Positions 28,401 through 36,012 of a stretch of DNA of 64,000 nucleotides are shown piece after piece. The notes beneath the pieces were generated by a model. The model saw nothing but the letters and a program-made list of their open reading frames with translations, did no database searches and had not been told where the DNA came from. How positions within the stretch are numbered: the first letter of the stretch is position 1; each line of letters begins with the position of its first letter. The position numbers and the translations under genes are program-made. Source of the stretch: Fortiea contorta PCC 7126 (GTDB taxonomy: Bacteria; Cyanobacteriota; Cyanobacteriia; Cyanobacteriales; Nostocaceae); NCBI RefSeq assembly GCF_000332295.1, contig NZ_KB235930.1, positions 3,127,895 through 3,191,894 on the forward strand, written 5' to 3'.

Positions 28401-29269
28401 GTCAAGTTTTTGATTCAGATAGCTTCTTATTTCCACAAAGCGGAATCTTAGTTCTAAGCGCACCTTTTACTGATGGTTTAAGCAGTAGAGGAGGAGATAT
28501 TAAAATTCAAACAGGTAATTTGAATATCAGAAATAATGGTCAAATAAGTGCAACCGCAATAGGTATTGCTGGTGATATCGACATCACCGCTGCTAAAGTC
28601 ACTCTCGACAACGGCGGAGAAATTAGCGCCGAATCTGCATCAGGTAACGGTGGTAACATCAATCTCAACGTCAGCGATTTACTCCTACTCCGTCGCGGCG
28701 CTCAAATCTCCACCACTGCAGGCACCGCCCAAGCCGGCGGTGATGGCGGTAACATTAATATCAACGCTAAATTTATCGTCGCCATACCCAAGGAAAACAG
28801 CGATATCACCGCCAATGCTTTCACGGGTAACGGTGGCAATATTAACATCACTTCACGGGGTATCTTCGGTATCGAACCCCGTCCCCGACTCACAGAGCAA
28901 AGTGACATCACCGCCAGTTCTGAGTTCGGTTTGGCGGGAAATATCAATATTGTTTCTCCTGATAACAGTTCCATAATTAACGCCTTTGCTCTGCGTCCAG
29001 ATTATTTAATTGATACTGACGCTCTGCTGGCTCGCAGTTGCGTGGTTCGTGCTCATAAAATATATCGAGATACTTTCTACATCTTAGGTGGCGGCGCTTT
29101 ACGCTACACTCCCGGTAGTGTCATCCCCTCAACTTATCCCACGAACGATATTAGAAATGTCGCCGATGACAATCACAGAGCTTGGAAAAAAGGCGACCCC
29201 ATTATTGAACCTACGGGCGTTTATCAACTCGCTGACGGGCGATTAGTTCTTAGCCGCGAATGTCATTAG
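25496..29269 (+). CDS. TpsA-type filamentous haemagglutinin-like exoprotein
   Basis: A 1257-residue secreted protein. A signal peptide (about 1-29, ending TLAQSA) is followed by the TPS/haemagglutination-activity domain: [29 protein letters not shown], and [29 protein letters not shown] with the key NPNGI(L)FG motif (about 130-137). From about 250 to 1150 it is a repetitive beta-helix with GGNININA / LTINTKRL / DGA-type repeats. The C-terminus has a conserved cysteine region (ARSCVV, about 1180) and ends in CH. Such proteins leave the cell through a TpsB/Omp85 partner; no TpsB gene is in this window. Likely roles are adhesion or surface structure. Confidence 0.9.
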   Translation: [1257 protein letters not shown]

Positions 29270-29320
29270 ATGGGAACACTTGACGAAATGTCCTCAGATT
29301 TTTTGTTGTCATAAATCCCA

Positions 29321-29348
29321 TAGAGACGTTGCAGTGTAACGTCTCTAC
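29321..29348. repeat. Dispersed TAGAGACGTT...AACGTCTCTA inverted repeat
   Basis: A short hairpin between the converging exoprotein (+) and comEC (-) genes; same family as the copies at 16467 and 20367 but with a different loop. Confidence 0.75.
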
Positions 29349-29414
29349 AAGATCTAATACCGATTCACGAAAACAACTCCCTAGCCCCTAACCCCCAGAT
29401 CCTAGCCCCTATTT

Positions 29415-31760
29415 TCACAACGCAGAAGACTTATTTTCTGTTGCTTGGATAAACGCTTCAAATTCGTTATTTGGTGTCCATTGAATAGCGCCGTCTCGCC
29501 CCGTGAAAAATAGTTTGGTTTGGCTTTGATTGAGTTCAGTCAATGCTTTTGGTTCTATGTCAGCAGCAGCAGCGATCGCTATTTGTGGTTGGAGTGCTGC
29601 GACTAAATCCTTTAAGGACTGTGGACTACACCAGAGAATTTGTGGACGAGGTAAAGCACCAGCTTTTACTAATTGTTCAATTTCATTTGACTTAATATCA
29701 CCTACTAGTAACCAGTTTTGGTCTTGGATTTGTAATCTTAATATAGGTAATTGGTCGTTGATTAATTGGGCGACGATCGCACCAGTATTTAATGTTTGTC
29801 CCACAGGTAAAGGTTGATAGCTTCCCTGATATTTTTGCACTTCTTGTTGAATTACTTGTGTCTCAATCGTATTTTCTGGAGAAGGTGAATATCCATAGAA
29901 GTTTTTGATTGGTAAACGTCGCAAAACTTCCAACCAACCATGACTATCACTTCCCGGAAAATTACTAGCGATCGCCCAATCAATTTGATTCACGCCTTGT
30001 TGTTGTAAAAATGGCACAATTGTAAATTTGCCTGTACTTTCATCGCCACTATTAATTAAGGTAACAGTTCCTCGGTCTTGAATTACTAAAACTGGTTCTG
30101 TCCCGGCAGATAAAACAGTAATTTTCAACAAATTATTAGCTGAATACCATGCTGGCACAAGAACTAAACCAATAGCAATCACCCCAGCAAACCACCATCT
30201 TTGTCGCCACCAATTCACCAGCCAAACTGAAATAATTAATCCATAAATAATTAGCAATTGCCAAATAGATATACTGCCGACAGCAACAGAGTTTCCTGGT
30301 AATTTGCTAAATAATTCTACTAATTTAATTAACCAATCTGTGGGATAATATAAAAGTCCCGCAATAAAACTACCAGCTTCTATCCAAATTACTGCTATTA
30401 AGGCACTAATAATTCCCCCAATACTAATCACAGAAATCAAGGGCGTACTAATAATATTTAATAGCAAACTATAAGATGGTACAACTCCAAATACAAAAAG
30501 CTGCACAGGTAAAGTCCAGATTGTCGCCGCTAAAGGCACAGCAATTAAAGAAGCGATCGCTGGAGGTAGCCAACCCAGACGCTGCACAATTGCTGGTACT
30601 GTGACAATTAATCCCAGAGTAGCGAGAAAACTAAATTGAAAACCTAAATCCCAAATCCACAAAGGATTAAATAATAATAGTAAAGTAGCAGCTAATAGCA
30701 ATGATCCTAACTGTTTAACTTTCCTTTTTAATGCCAACCCCACTAAAGCAGCAAAACCCATAATTACTGCTCTGAGAACTGCAGGTTGAAACCCTGTCAA
30801 ACTGAGGAAAATAATTAAAGCCAACAAGCCCAGAATAAATTGTGTTCCCTTCTTTGCGCGCCTAGTCAACTGCAAAACTACACCCAAAATCAAAGAAGTT
30901 TGAAACCCAGAAGCAGCCAAAGCATGAGCTAAACCAGCTTGGACAAACAAGTCACGGATATCGTATGGTAAATCCACAGCCTTGCTTCCCAAAACCATCG
31001 CACTCACCAAAGGCCCAGCTGGTATATTTAAGCTGCGGACTTGCGAGCGCACTATTTGCTGTCTAACTTGCCACCATCCCCATTGTCGCTCATTATCTAA
31101 AATATTAATCTGCCGACCTAACAAACCAGCAAATACACCTTCTTGTTGAAGAAATTTTTGAAAATCAAAAGCACCAGGATTAGATGCTGTTTTCGGTTTA
31201 TATAAAACTCCAGTAATTGCAATTTGTTGTCCGGGATATAGTCCTGTCGCTTGGAGTATGGGTACTGTCACATATAATTTACCAGTCACTCCTTTGGAAA
31301 CATCCCCTGGCGCTTTTTGATTTTTCACTTCATCAAATTGAGTCGCTTCTAACCAAAATTGTCCCCGCTGACTACGTGTTAATCTGGGTGTACTCCCCAC
31401 TTTTCCCCGCACAATCACCAGTTGTTCTTGATTATTGCTATTTCCTGGCGGGACAAATTTACTAATATCTTTTATTCCTGGTTGTGGGACTCGCACTTGC
31501 AAATAGAAAGTTGCTAATAAACCCACTAAACCAGCAATTAACCAGATGCGCGCACGGGGTAAATTCTGCCAATTATTATCGATTCCTTTAACTTTAGCTC
31601 TCACATTTTCTGGTTTTCGAGCTAACTTTTGCTGTCTTACTGATAGAACTGCACCTAAGATTCCCAATAATAAAATCCACACACCACCCAGGGGAACTAC
31701 ACTCAACAGTAACCCCAAAATATAGCCTAGACAAATAATTACACCACTAGCTTGAATCAT
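29415..31760 (-). CDS. comEC: ComEC/Rec2-family DNA uptake channel protein
   Basis: A 781-residue polytopic membrane protein. N-terminal helices (about 1-75) are followed by an OB-like soluble domain (about 100-235). The competence domain (about 255-530) has several helices and the typical AHALAASGFQTSLILGV and LSLTGFQPAVLRAVIMG blocks, the latter with the family R-A motif. The C-terminal region (about 560-770) corresponds to the metallo-beta-lactamase part but lacks the HxHxDH metal site; SNFPGSDSHGW stands where it should be. It would pass single-stranded DNA across the inner membrane during transformation. The nuclease-like domain looks inactive. Confidence 0.88.
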   Translation of the reverse strand: MIQASGVIICLGYILGLLLSVVPLGGVWILLLGILGAVLSVRQQKLARKPENVRAKVKGIDNNWQNLPRARIWLIAGLVGLLATFYLQVRVPQPGIKDISKFVPPGNSNNQEQLVIVRGKVGSTPRLTRSQRGQFWLEATQFDEVKNQKAPGDVSKGVTGKLYVTVPILQATGLYPGQQIAITGVLYKPKTASNPGAFDFQKFLQQEGVFAGLLGRQINILDNERQWGWWQVRQQIVRSQVRSLNIPAGPLVSAMVLGSKAVDLPYDIRDLFVQAGLAHALAASGFQTSLILGVVLQLTRRAKKGTQFILGLLALIIFLSLTGFQPAVLRAVIMGFAALVGLALKRKVKQLGSLLLAATLLLLFNPLWIWDLGFQFSFLATLGLIVTVPAIVQRLGWLPPAIASLIAVPLAATIWTLPVQLFVFGVVPSYSLLLNIISTPLISVISIGGIISALIAVIWIEAGSFIAGLLYYPTDWLIKLVELFSKLPGNSVAVGSISIWQLLIIYGLIISVWLVNWWRQRWWFAGVIAIGLVLVPAWYSANNLLKITVLSAGTEPVLVIQDRGTVTLINSGDESTGKFTIVPFLQQQGVNQIDWAIASNFPGSDSHGWLEVLRRLPIKNFYGYSPSPENTIETQVIQQEVQKYQGSYQPLPVGQTLNTGAIVAQLINDQLPILRLQIQDQNWLLVGDIKSNEIEQLVKAGALPRPQILWCSPQSLKDLVAALQPQIAIAAAADIEPKALTELNQSQTKLFFTGRDGAIQWTPNNEFEAFIQATENKSSAL

Positions 31761-31770
31761 GCGACTTTTA

Positions 31771-31815
31771 ATGAAGTATGAAGTATGAAGTATGAAGTAT
31801 GAAAGGTGAAAGGTG
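31771..31815. repeat. Heptanucleotide tandem repeat (ATGAAGT) upstream of comEC
   Basis: Four exact ATGAAGT units (31771-31798) pass into related GGTGAAA units. Short tandem heptamer repeats are characteristic of heterocystous cyanobacteria. Confidence 0.85.
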
Positions 31816-32015
31816 AAGGGTGTAGACGCACAGGGTTTACCGCAGGCTAGGATTAAGTATGAAAATACCCCACCTATAAACGGATGGGGCTAAAATTGAG
31901 GAATAAAGCTTGATTTTTTCGATCATGGCTGTTGCTGTATTGAGTTCCTTTTTTATCCTACCCTGCACTGAACGCTAAGGGTGAACATCCTTTTTCAATC
32001 AACAGCAACGCCTTT

Positions 32016-32324
32016 CTAGTTCTTTTTCACATCACGTGCCATGTTCAGATAATAATTCTCGACTTTTTTGGTCTTCTGTGGACTGCTCTCAACAACAGGA
32101 GTTTTATTTTCAGTCAGTTGTTTTGGCTCTGGGGCTGTAGATTGCTTAACTTCTGAACCCTGAGCTTCGGATTCTACAAAATAACTAGAACTGTTGAATC
32201 CAAATATCTTAGCAAACAAGCCAAAAAAGCTTTTGAGCAAGCTAAATAAACCGCCAAAAACAACACTAAACAAAGCTTCAATCCGAATATAGGCGTTTTG
32301 AATAATTTGAGTTATCCGGTACAT
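32016..32324 (-). CDS. Small membrane-associated protein of unknown function
   Basis: A 102-residue protein. The N-terminal 45 residues are hydrophobic/amphipathic (SVVFGGLFSLLKSFFGLFAKIFGF), possibly a membrane hairpin or a lipid-binding helix pair. The rest is a polar, Ser/Lys/Glu-rich linker ending NYYLNMARDVKKN. A GGGGGC ribosome site precedes the ATG. It is the last gene of the minus-strand series after purH and the two small-RNA units. It looks like a conserved cyanobacterial type but has no name I can give. Confidence 0.6.
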   Translation of the reverse strand: MYRITQIIQNAYIRIEALFSVVFGGLFSLLKSFFGLFAKIFGFNSSSYFVESEAQGSEVKQSTAPEPKQLTENKTPVVESSPQKTKKVENYYLNMARDVKKN

Positions 32325-32467
32325 AATGCCCCCTATGATTGCTTATTATTATTTTTACTTAATTCTCTTGATTTGGGAGCATCCTGGGGTTTGAGTCAAA
32401 CGCAATTGAATACACATTCTCTAGGCTGGGGAGTTCTCTCACCTCTATTCGCCAGTTTCATCACCAA

Positions 32468-32540
32468 ATAAAAAACGCCTGGGAGTGTTGCCGTGTTTCC
32501 ACCCCAGGCGCTTTTTATTTTTAACTTGCTCCTCACACAC
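32468..32540 (-). ncRNA. Small RNA gene, copy A (tandem pair; Yfr2-like loop)
   Basis: A predicted minus-strand transcript of about 70 nt, starting near 32540 and ending in a T-tract near 32470. The 5' leader reads GUGUGUGAGGAGCAAG; an AU-rich stretch follows. A stem with CGCCUGGG pairing to CCCAGGCG, extended by an inner GUG/CAC, encloses a loop carrying GGAAACA. The unit is one of two 75-bp near-identical copies with equally placed promoters, which argues for an RNA gene rather than a plain terminator. The GGAAACA loop recalls the cyanobacterial Yfr2 family; that identity is tentative. It may additionally stop read-through from purH. Confidence 0.68.
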
Positions 32541-32546
32541 AAATGA

Positions 32547-32575
32547 ATATTATCACTGGCGCTAGGAATTTACAA
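32547..32575 (-). promoter_or_regulatory. Promoter of small RNA copy A
   Basis: On the minus strand: -35 TTGTAA (32575-32570), a 17-nt spacer and -10 TAATAT (32552-32547). The predicted start is a G about seven bases on, at 32540. Confidence 0.6.
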
Positions 32576-32625
32576 GTATCGTAGATGACAATTTCTCAAT
32601 TGGCTAAATGTGGCGATTTATAAAC

Positions 32626-32698
32626 ATAAAAAACGCCTGGGAGTGTTGCCGTGTTTCCACCCCAGGCGTTTTTTATTTTTAACTTGCTCCTCACACAC
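32626..32698 (-). ncRNA. Small RNA gene, copy B (tandem pair; Yfr2-like loop)
   Basis: The second copy of the unit, with a single base difference from copy A across 75 bp (a C/T change next to the terminator stem). The predicted transcript runs from about 32698 to 32628. The 5' part, GUGUGUGAGGAGC, is preserved exactly, as are the GGAAACA loop, the inner GUG/CAC pairs and the stem. The flanking DNA is not conserved except at the promoter positions, so the 75 bp marks the functional unit. It lies between purH and copy A on the same strand. Confidence 0.68.
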
Positions 32699-32704
32699 AA
32701 CTAA

Positions 32705-32733
32705 AGAATATCACCTGTTTCTCTAACTTGCAA
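32705..32733 (-). promoter_or_regulatory. Promoter of small RNA copy B
   Basis: On the minus strand: -35 TTGCAA (32733-32728), a 17-nt spacer and -10 TATTCT (32710-32705). It aligns base for base in spacing with the promoter of copy A, although the spacers have diverged. Confidence 0.6.
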
Positions 32734-32783
32734 GTATGCCAGGTGACACTTCATTAACTGCACCATCCGCTCACAAATAACAT

Positions 32784-32856
32784 TAGATTTCTTGCAGAAG
32801 TCGGGAACAGGGAACAGGGAACAGAGAGTATAAAAGGTACTTTTGCAAGAGGTTTA
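32784..32856 (-). repeat. MITE-like element, copy 1
   Basis: A 73-bp element with terminal inverted repeats of the form TAGA(C/T)TTCTTGCAGAA / TTTTGCAAGAGGTTTA and an interior of three GGGAACA heptamers. It ends exactly at the purH stop codon. A second copy in opposite orientation is at 35931-36010. No coding capacity, so it would depend on a transposase elsewhere. Confidence 0.75.
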
Positions 32857-34377
32857 TTAATGTAAAAAGTGACGCGTGCCTGTCAGAACCATGACTAAAC
32901 CTAGATCGTTAGCGGCTTTGATCGAATCTTGGTCGCGCAGACTACCCCCTGGTTGGACGATCGCCTTAATCCCTGCAGCGGCTGCTGTTTTGACTGAATC
33001 ATCGAAGGGGAAAAAGCCGTCGCTGGCGAGAATTGCCCCTTTAGCGCCCTCTTTGGCTTGTTCTAGGGCAATTTTCACCGAACCGACACGATTCATTTGA
33101 CCGGCGCCTACGCCTAAAGTGGTGCGATCGCTGGTGACAACGATCGCGTTTGATTTCACGTGTTTGCAAACATTCCAGGCGAATAGCAATTCTGCTAACT
33201 CATCTGTTGTGGGTTTGCGCTCAGTGACGACTTGCCATTTGTCGGTGTTGGTGGGACAATCGTCAGCAGATTGGACAAGAAAACCACCAGCGATCGCTTT
33301 GAGAGTCTCTTTCGGCCCATGACTCAAATCTGATAGCACTAAAATTCTCACATTTGATTTTTTCGCCAGAATTGCTTGGGCTGCTTCGTCACAACCAGGC
33401 GCTACCACACATTCTAGAAATGTCTTGGTTAACTCAGTGGCTGTAGCTGCATCAATAGGGCGACTGCAGGCGACAATTCCACCAAAAGCAGAAGTCGAAT
33501 CAGCATTGAAAGCTTTTTGATATGCTTCCACAAGAGTGCTACCCAAAGCCACACCGCAGGGATTAGTGTGTTTGAGGATAGCAACAGCAGGGGTATCGGT
33601 GAACTCTGTGATGATGCAGCGCGCCGCTTCCAAATCGACTAAATTGTTATAACTGAGTTCCTTACCTTGCAATTTAATTGCAGCCGCCCATCCTGTGGGA
33701 ATTGTCCCAGTTTGATACCAAGCGGCTGGTTGGTGGGGGTTTTCGCCGTAACGCAGAGATTGTAATTCTCGACCGCTGACGGTGTATTGTTCGGTTCCTG
33801 AGAGATAAGAGGCGATCGCTTGATCATAACTAGCGGTGTGCAAAAAGCCTTTCAAAGCTGCCCTTTGGCGAAACTCCAAAGACACTTCACCCTGATTTTG
33901 CCGCAATTCCTGTAGATACTCATCATACTGTGTCGGCTCGCACAACACAGTCAAATGGGCAAAATTTTTCGCCGACGCCCGCAACATCGCCGGGCCCCCG
34001 ATATCAATCTGCTCAACCGCTGCTGATAGCGTCACATCAGGTTTAGCAATAGTTTCCTCAAAAGGATAAAGATTGACCACCACTAAATCAATCGGGCGAA
34101 TTTGGTTATTTTCTAAATCTGCAATATCTGTACTCAAATCTCGTCGCGCCAAAATCCCACCATGAATCCGGGGATGTAAGGTTTTGACTCTACCGCCTAA
34201 AATTTCTGGAGAACCTGTGTAGTCAGAAACTTTGGTAACTGCTATTCCTGCATCTTTGAGGGCTTGGGCTGTACCCCCACTGCTGATTAAATCAAAATCA
34301 AAGTCTGTCACTAAACTACGGGCTAGGTCAATTAAACCAACCTTGTTAGATACACTCAGTAGAGCTAGACGCGCCAT
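32857..34377 (-). CDS. purH: Bifunctional AICAR transformylase / IMP cyclohydrolase
   Basis: A 506-residue enzyme for the last two steps of IMP synthesis: formylation of AICAR, then ring closure. The N-terminal cyclohydrolase domain has ALLSVSNKVGLIDLA, SSGGTAQALKDAG, GRVKTLHPRIHGGIL and NLYPFEETI (to about residue 115). The transformylase domain has LRYGENPHQPAAWY (about 208), the catalytic KHTNPCGVA (about 264), AFGGIVACSRP and the C-terminal GQMNRVGSV and ASDGFFPFDD blocks. Length and motifs are standard. It lies downstream of nothing on its strand and upstream of the small-RNA pair. Confidence 0.95.
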   Translation of the reverse strand: MARLALLSVSNKVGLIDLARSLVTDFDFDLISSGGTAQALKDAGIAVTKVSDYTGSPEILGGRVKTLHPRIHGGILARRDLSTDIADLENNQIRPIDLVVVNLYPFEETIAKPDVTLSAAVEQIDIGGPAMLRASAKNFAHLTVLCEPTQYDEYLQELRQNQGEVSLEFRQRAALKGFLHTASYDQAIASYLSGTEQYTVSGRELQSLRYGENPHQPAAWYQTGTIPTGWAAAIKLQGKELSYNNLVDLEAARCIITEFTDTPAVAILKHTNPCGVALGSTLVEAYQKAFNADSTSAFGGIVACSRPIDAATATELTKTFLECVVAPGCDEAAQAILAKKSNVRILVLSDLSHGPKETLKAIAGGFLVQSADDCPTNTDKWQVVTERKPTTDELAELLFAWNVCKHVKSNAIVVTSDRTTLGVGAGQMNRVGSVKIALEQAKEGAKGAILASDGFFPFDDSVKTAAAAGIKAIVQPGGSLRDQDSIKAANDLGLVMVLTGTRHFLH

Positions 34378-34611
34378 AATTCCCCAGTTTCCTTTACACT
34401 ATAAAATTGTCAGCAGAAGTTTATTTTAGCTAAAGGGTGGCAACAGATGTTCAGCAATTAGGTTGTGGTTTAGCGTCAGCGATCGCCAGCAAATTTTCAA
34501 CTCAGATATAATATTACTAAATTACCAATTATGGTTGAGCAAACAAATATATCTCAACTCTACCTTTTTGCTAGATTTAGCTAATTTTTTTTAAAATAAA
34601 AACTAAAAAAG

Positions 34612-35106
34612 ATGAACAAACGCCATTTTTTACAAGCTAGTATAGTAATAGTCGGCGCAACATTATTATCACGATATCTGACACAAGAGACAGAAACTAT
34701 GGCAGCTTCTAATACAAAGTTTGAAGTTAATAAATCCGAAGCCGAATGGCAAACAATTTTAACGCCAGAACAGTTTCGCGTATTGCGGAAACATGGAACC
34801 GAACGCGCCTTTACTAGCCCACTAGATAAACAATATGCAGAAGGCACATATGTTTGTGCTGGCTGCGAATTACCCTTATTTACATCAGACACCAAATTCA
34901 ATAGCGGTACTGGTTGGCCGAGCTTTTTTCAACCCATTGCCGGGGCTGTAGGTAGCACCGTAGATCGCTCATTTTTGATGACTAGAACCGAGATACATTG
35001 TAGCCGTTGCGGTGGACATTTAGGTCACGTATTTAACGATGGCCCAGCACCCACTGGAAACCGCTATTGTATGAACGGCGCAGCCTTAAAATTTCTTCCA
35101 GCTTAA
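34612..35106 (+). CDS. msrB: Peptide-methionine (R)-S-oxide reductase, exported form
   Basis: A 164-residue MsrB that reduces methionine-R-sulfoxide in proteins. The core has CAGCELPLF and [16 protein letters not shown] (zinc-binding CxxC pairs) and the catalytic cysteine in RYCMNGAAL near the end. Ahead of the enzyme is about 35 residues of signal-like sequence, [19 protein letters not shown], with a KR pair and F/L resembling a Tat leader. An extracytoplasmic or lumenal enzyme is therefore likely. The start ATG is at 34612 in an A-rich region. Confidence 0.92.
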   Translation: MNKRHFLQASIVIVGATLLSRYLTQETETMAASNTKFEVNKSEAEWQTILTPEQFRVLRKHGTERAFTSPLDKQYAEGTYVCAGCELPLFTSDTKFNSGTGWPSFFQPIAGAVGSTVDRSFLMTRTEIHCSRCGGHLGHVFNDGPAPTGNRYCMNGAALKFLPA

Positions 35107-35145
35107 TAGCGATCGCACTTCCAGAGACGTCACCCATAACGTCTC

Positions 35146-35211
35146 TTTTTTCTTTAAAAAAACCTCTGTCTTGAAAAGTTCTGATCGGAGGAGACCTCCG
35201 ATCAGACTTTT
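35146..35211. repeat. Palindromic dispersed repeat, copy 1
   Basis: The core at 35174-35211 is a near-perfect palindrome around CGGAGGAGACCTCCG with AAAAGT.../...ACTTTT ends. It and its flank (CTGTCTTGAAAAGTTCTGA) match a copy in opposite orientation at 59780-59830. Confidence 0.75.
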
Positions 35212-35289
35212 TGCTGCGTACCTTAGCGTAACCTCTGCGCCACTTTGCGTTAAAAAAAACTCTAATTTCCCTCACCTCCTAAACCTTGT

Positions 35290-35880
35290 TCACCTCGAAT
35301 CTGGTACTTGAGAAAATTCAAAAACCACATCTTCATATACATCAGCGATCGCACATCGAAAATCGATACTAGCCAGACATAAATCATCCCCATCTGCATA
35401 AGTATAAAGCACCCATTGCCCCTCAAAATTACGCCGAAAACACTCAACCCGCTTCCGAGTTTGGCTCACCAATACATACTCTTCCAGCGACTGAATCTGT
35501 CGATAATCAGCAAACTTATCGCCCCGGTCAAAAGCTTCCGTAGTCGGAGATAACACCTCTATAATTAAGCAGGGATAACGCAAAAAATTATCAAATGTTT
35601 TATCGCGTTGATCGCAACTAACAACTACATCTGGATAATAATAAACATTAATCGATTCAATTTGTGCCTTTGTATCAGAAATATAAGCCTGACACCCACT
35701 CCCGCGCAATTTATTTCTCAACATTGCAGCCAGATTGAGAGAAATAATCACATGAGTATTGCTCGCCCCCGCCATTGCATAAATTTGTCCATTGCGATAT
35801 TCATGCTTGATTGGGCTGTTTTGTTCTCCTTGGAGATAATCCTCTGGAGAAATATAGCCATAACTGGAATTTGCCACCAT
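35290..35880 (-). CDS. Uma2-family (DUF820) endonuclease-like protein
   Basis: A 196-residue protein from the ATG at 35880 (GAGG nine bases upstream; an ATG at 35907 would add nine residues). It has the Uma2/DUF820 pattern: SPEDYLQGEQNSPIKHEYRNGQIYAMAG, NLAAMLRNKLRGSGC, YYPDVVVSCDQRD (conserved PD), PCLIIEVLSPTTEAFDRGDKFADYRQI (conserved EVLSPsT) and LEEYVLVSQ. The fold is PD-(D/E)XK-like. These genes occur in many copies in cyanobacteria and their role is unresolved. Confidence 0.88.
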   Translation of the reverse strand: MVANSSYGYISPEDYLQGEQNSPIKHEYRNGQIYAMAGASNTHVIISLNLAAMLRNKLRGSGCQAYISDTKAQIESINVYYYPDVVVSCDQRDKTFDNFLRYPCLIIEVLSPTTEAFDRGDKFADYRQIQSLEEYVLVSQTRKRVECFRRNFEGQWVLYTYADGDDLCLASIDFRCAIADVYEDVVFEFSQVPDSR

Positions 35881-35930
35881 TGACGATGACCTCATATCGT
35901 ATTTCATACTTAATTTAAGATACCTAACAT

Positions 35931-36010
35931 TAGACCTCTTGCAAAAATACCTTTTCTGCTCTCTGTTCCCTGTTCCCTGTTCCCTGTTCCCGACTTCTGC
36001 AAGAAGTCTA
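35931..36010 (+). repeat. MITE-like element, copy 2
   Basis: 80 bp with inverted ends TAGACCTCTTGCAAAA and TTCTGCAAGAAGTCTA and four TGTTCCC heptamers inside (three in copy 1). It sits between the Uma2 gene and an apparent gene remnant, consistent with insertion near or into that gene. Confidence 0.75.
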
Positions 36011-36012
36011 TT

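Noticed and set aside
25900-28900. DNA tandem repeats or CRISPR in the exoprotein gene
   Set aside because: The repetition is at protein level (GGNI.I / L.DGA patterns) with diverged DNA; it is coding.
32529-32540. A yfr1 gene on the plus strand (CTCCTCACACAC)
   Set aside because: Promoter boxes and the T-tract terminator are arranged for the minus strand. The plus strand has no second stem-loop with a T-run after the motif, and the motif occurs twice, unlike single-copy yfr1.
32468-32700. CRISPR array (two 75-bp repeats with a spacer)
   Set aside because: Units are too long, only two copies, and each contains a full transcription unit; no cas gene nearby.
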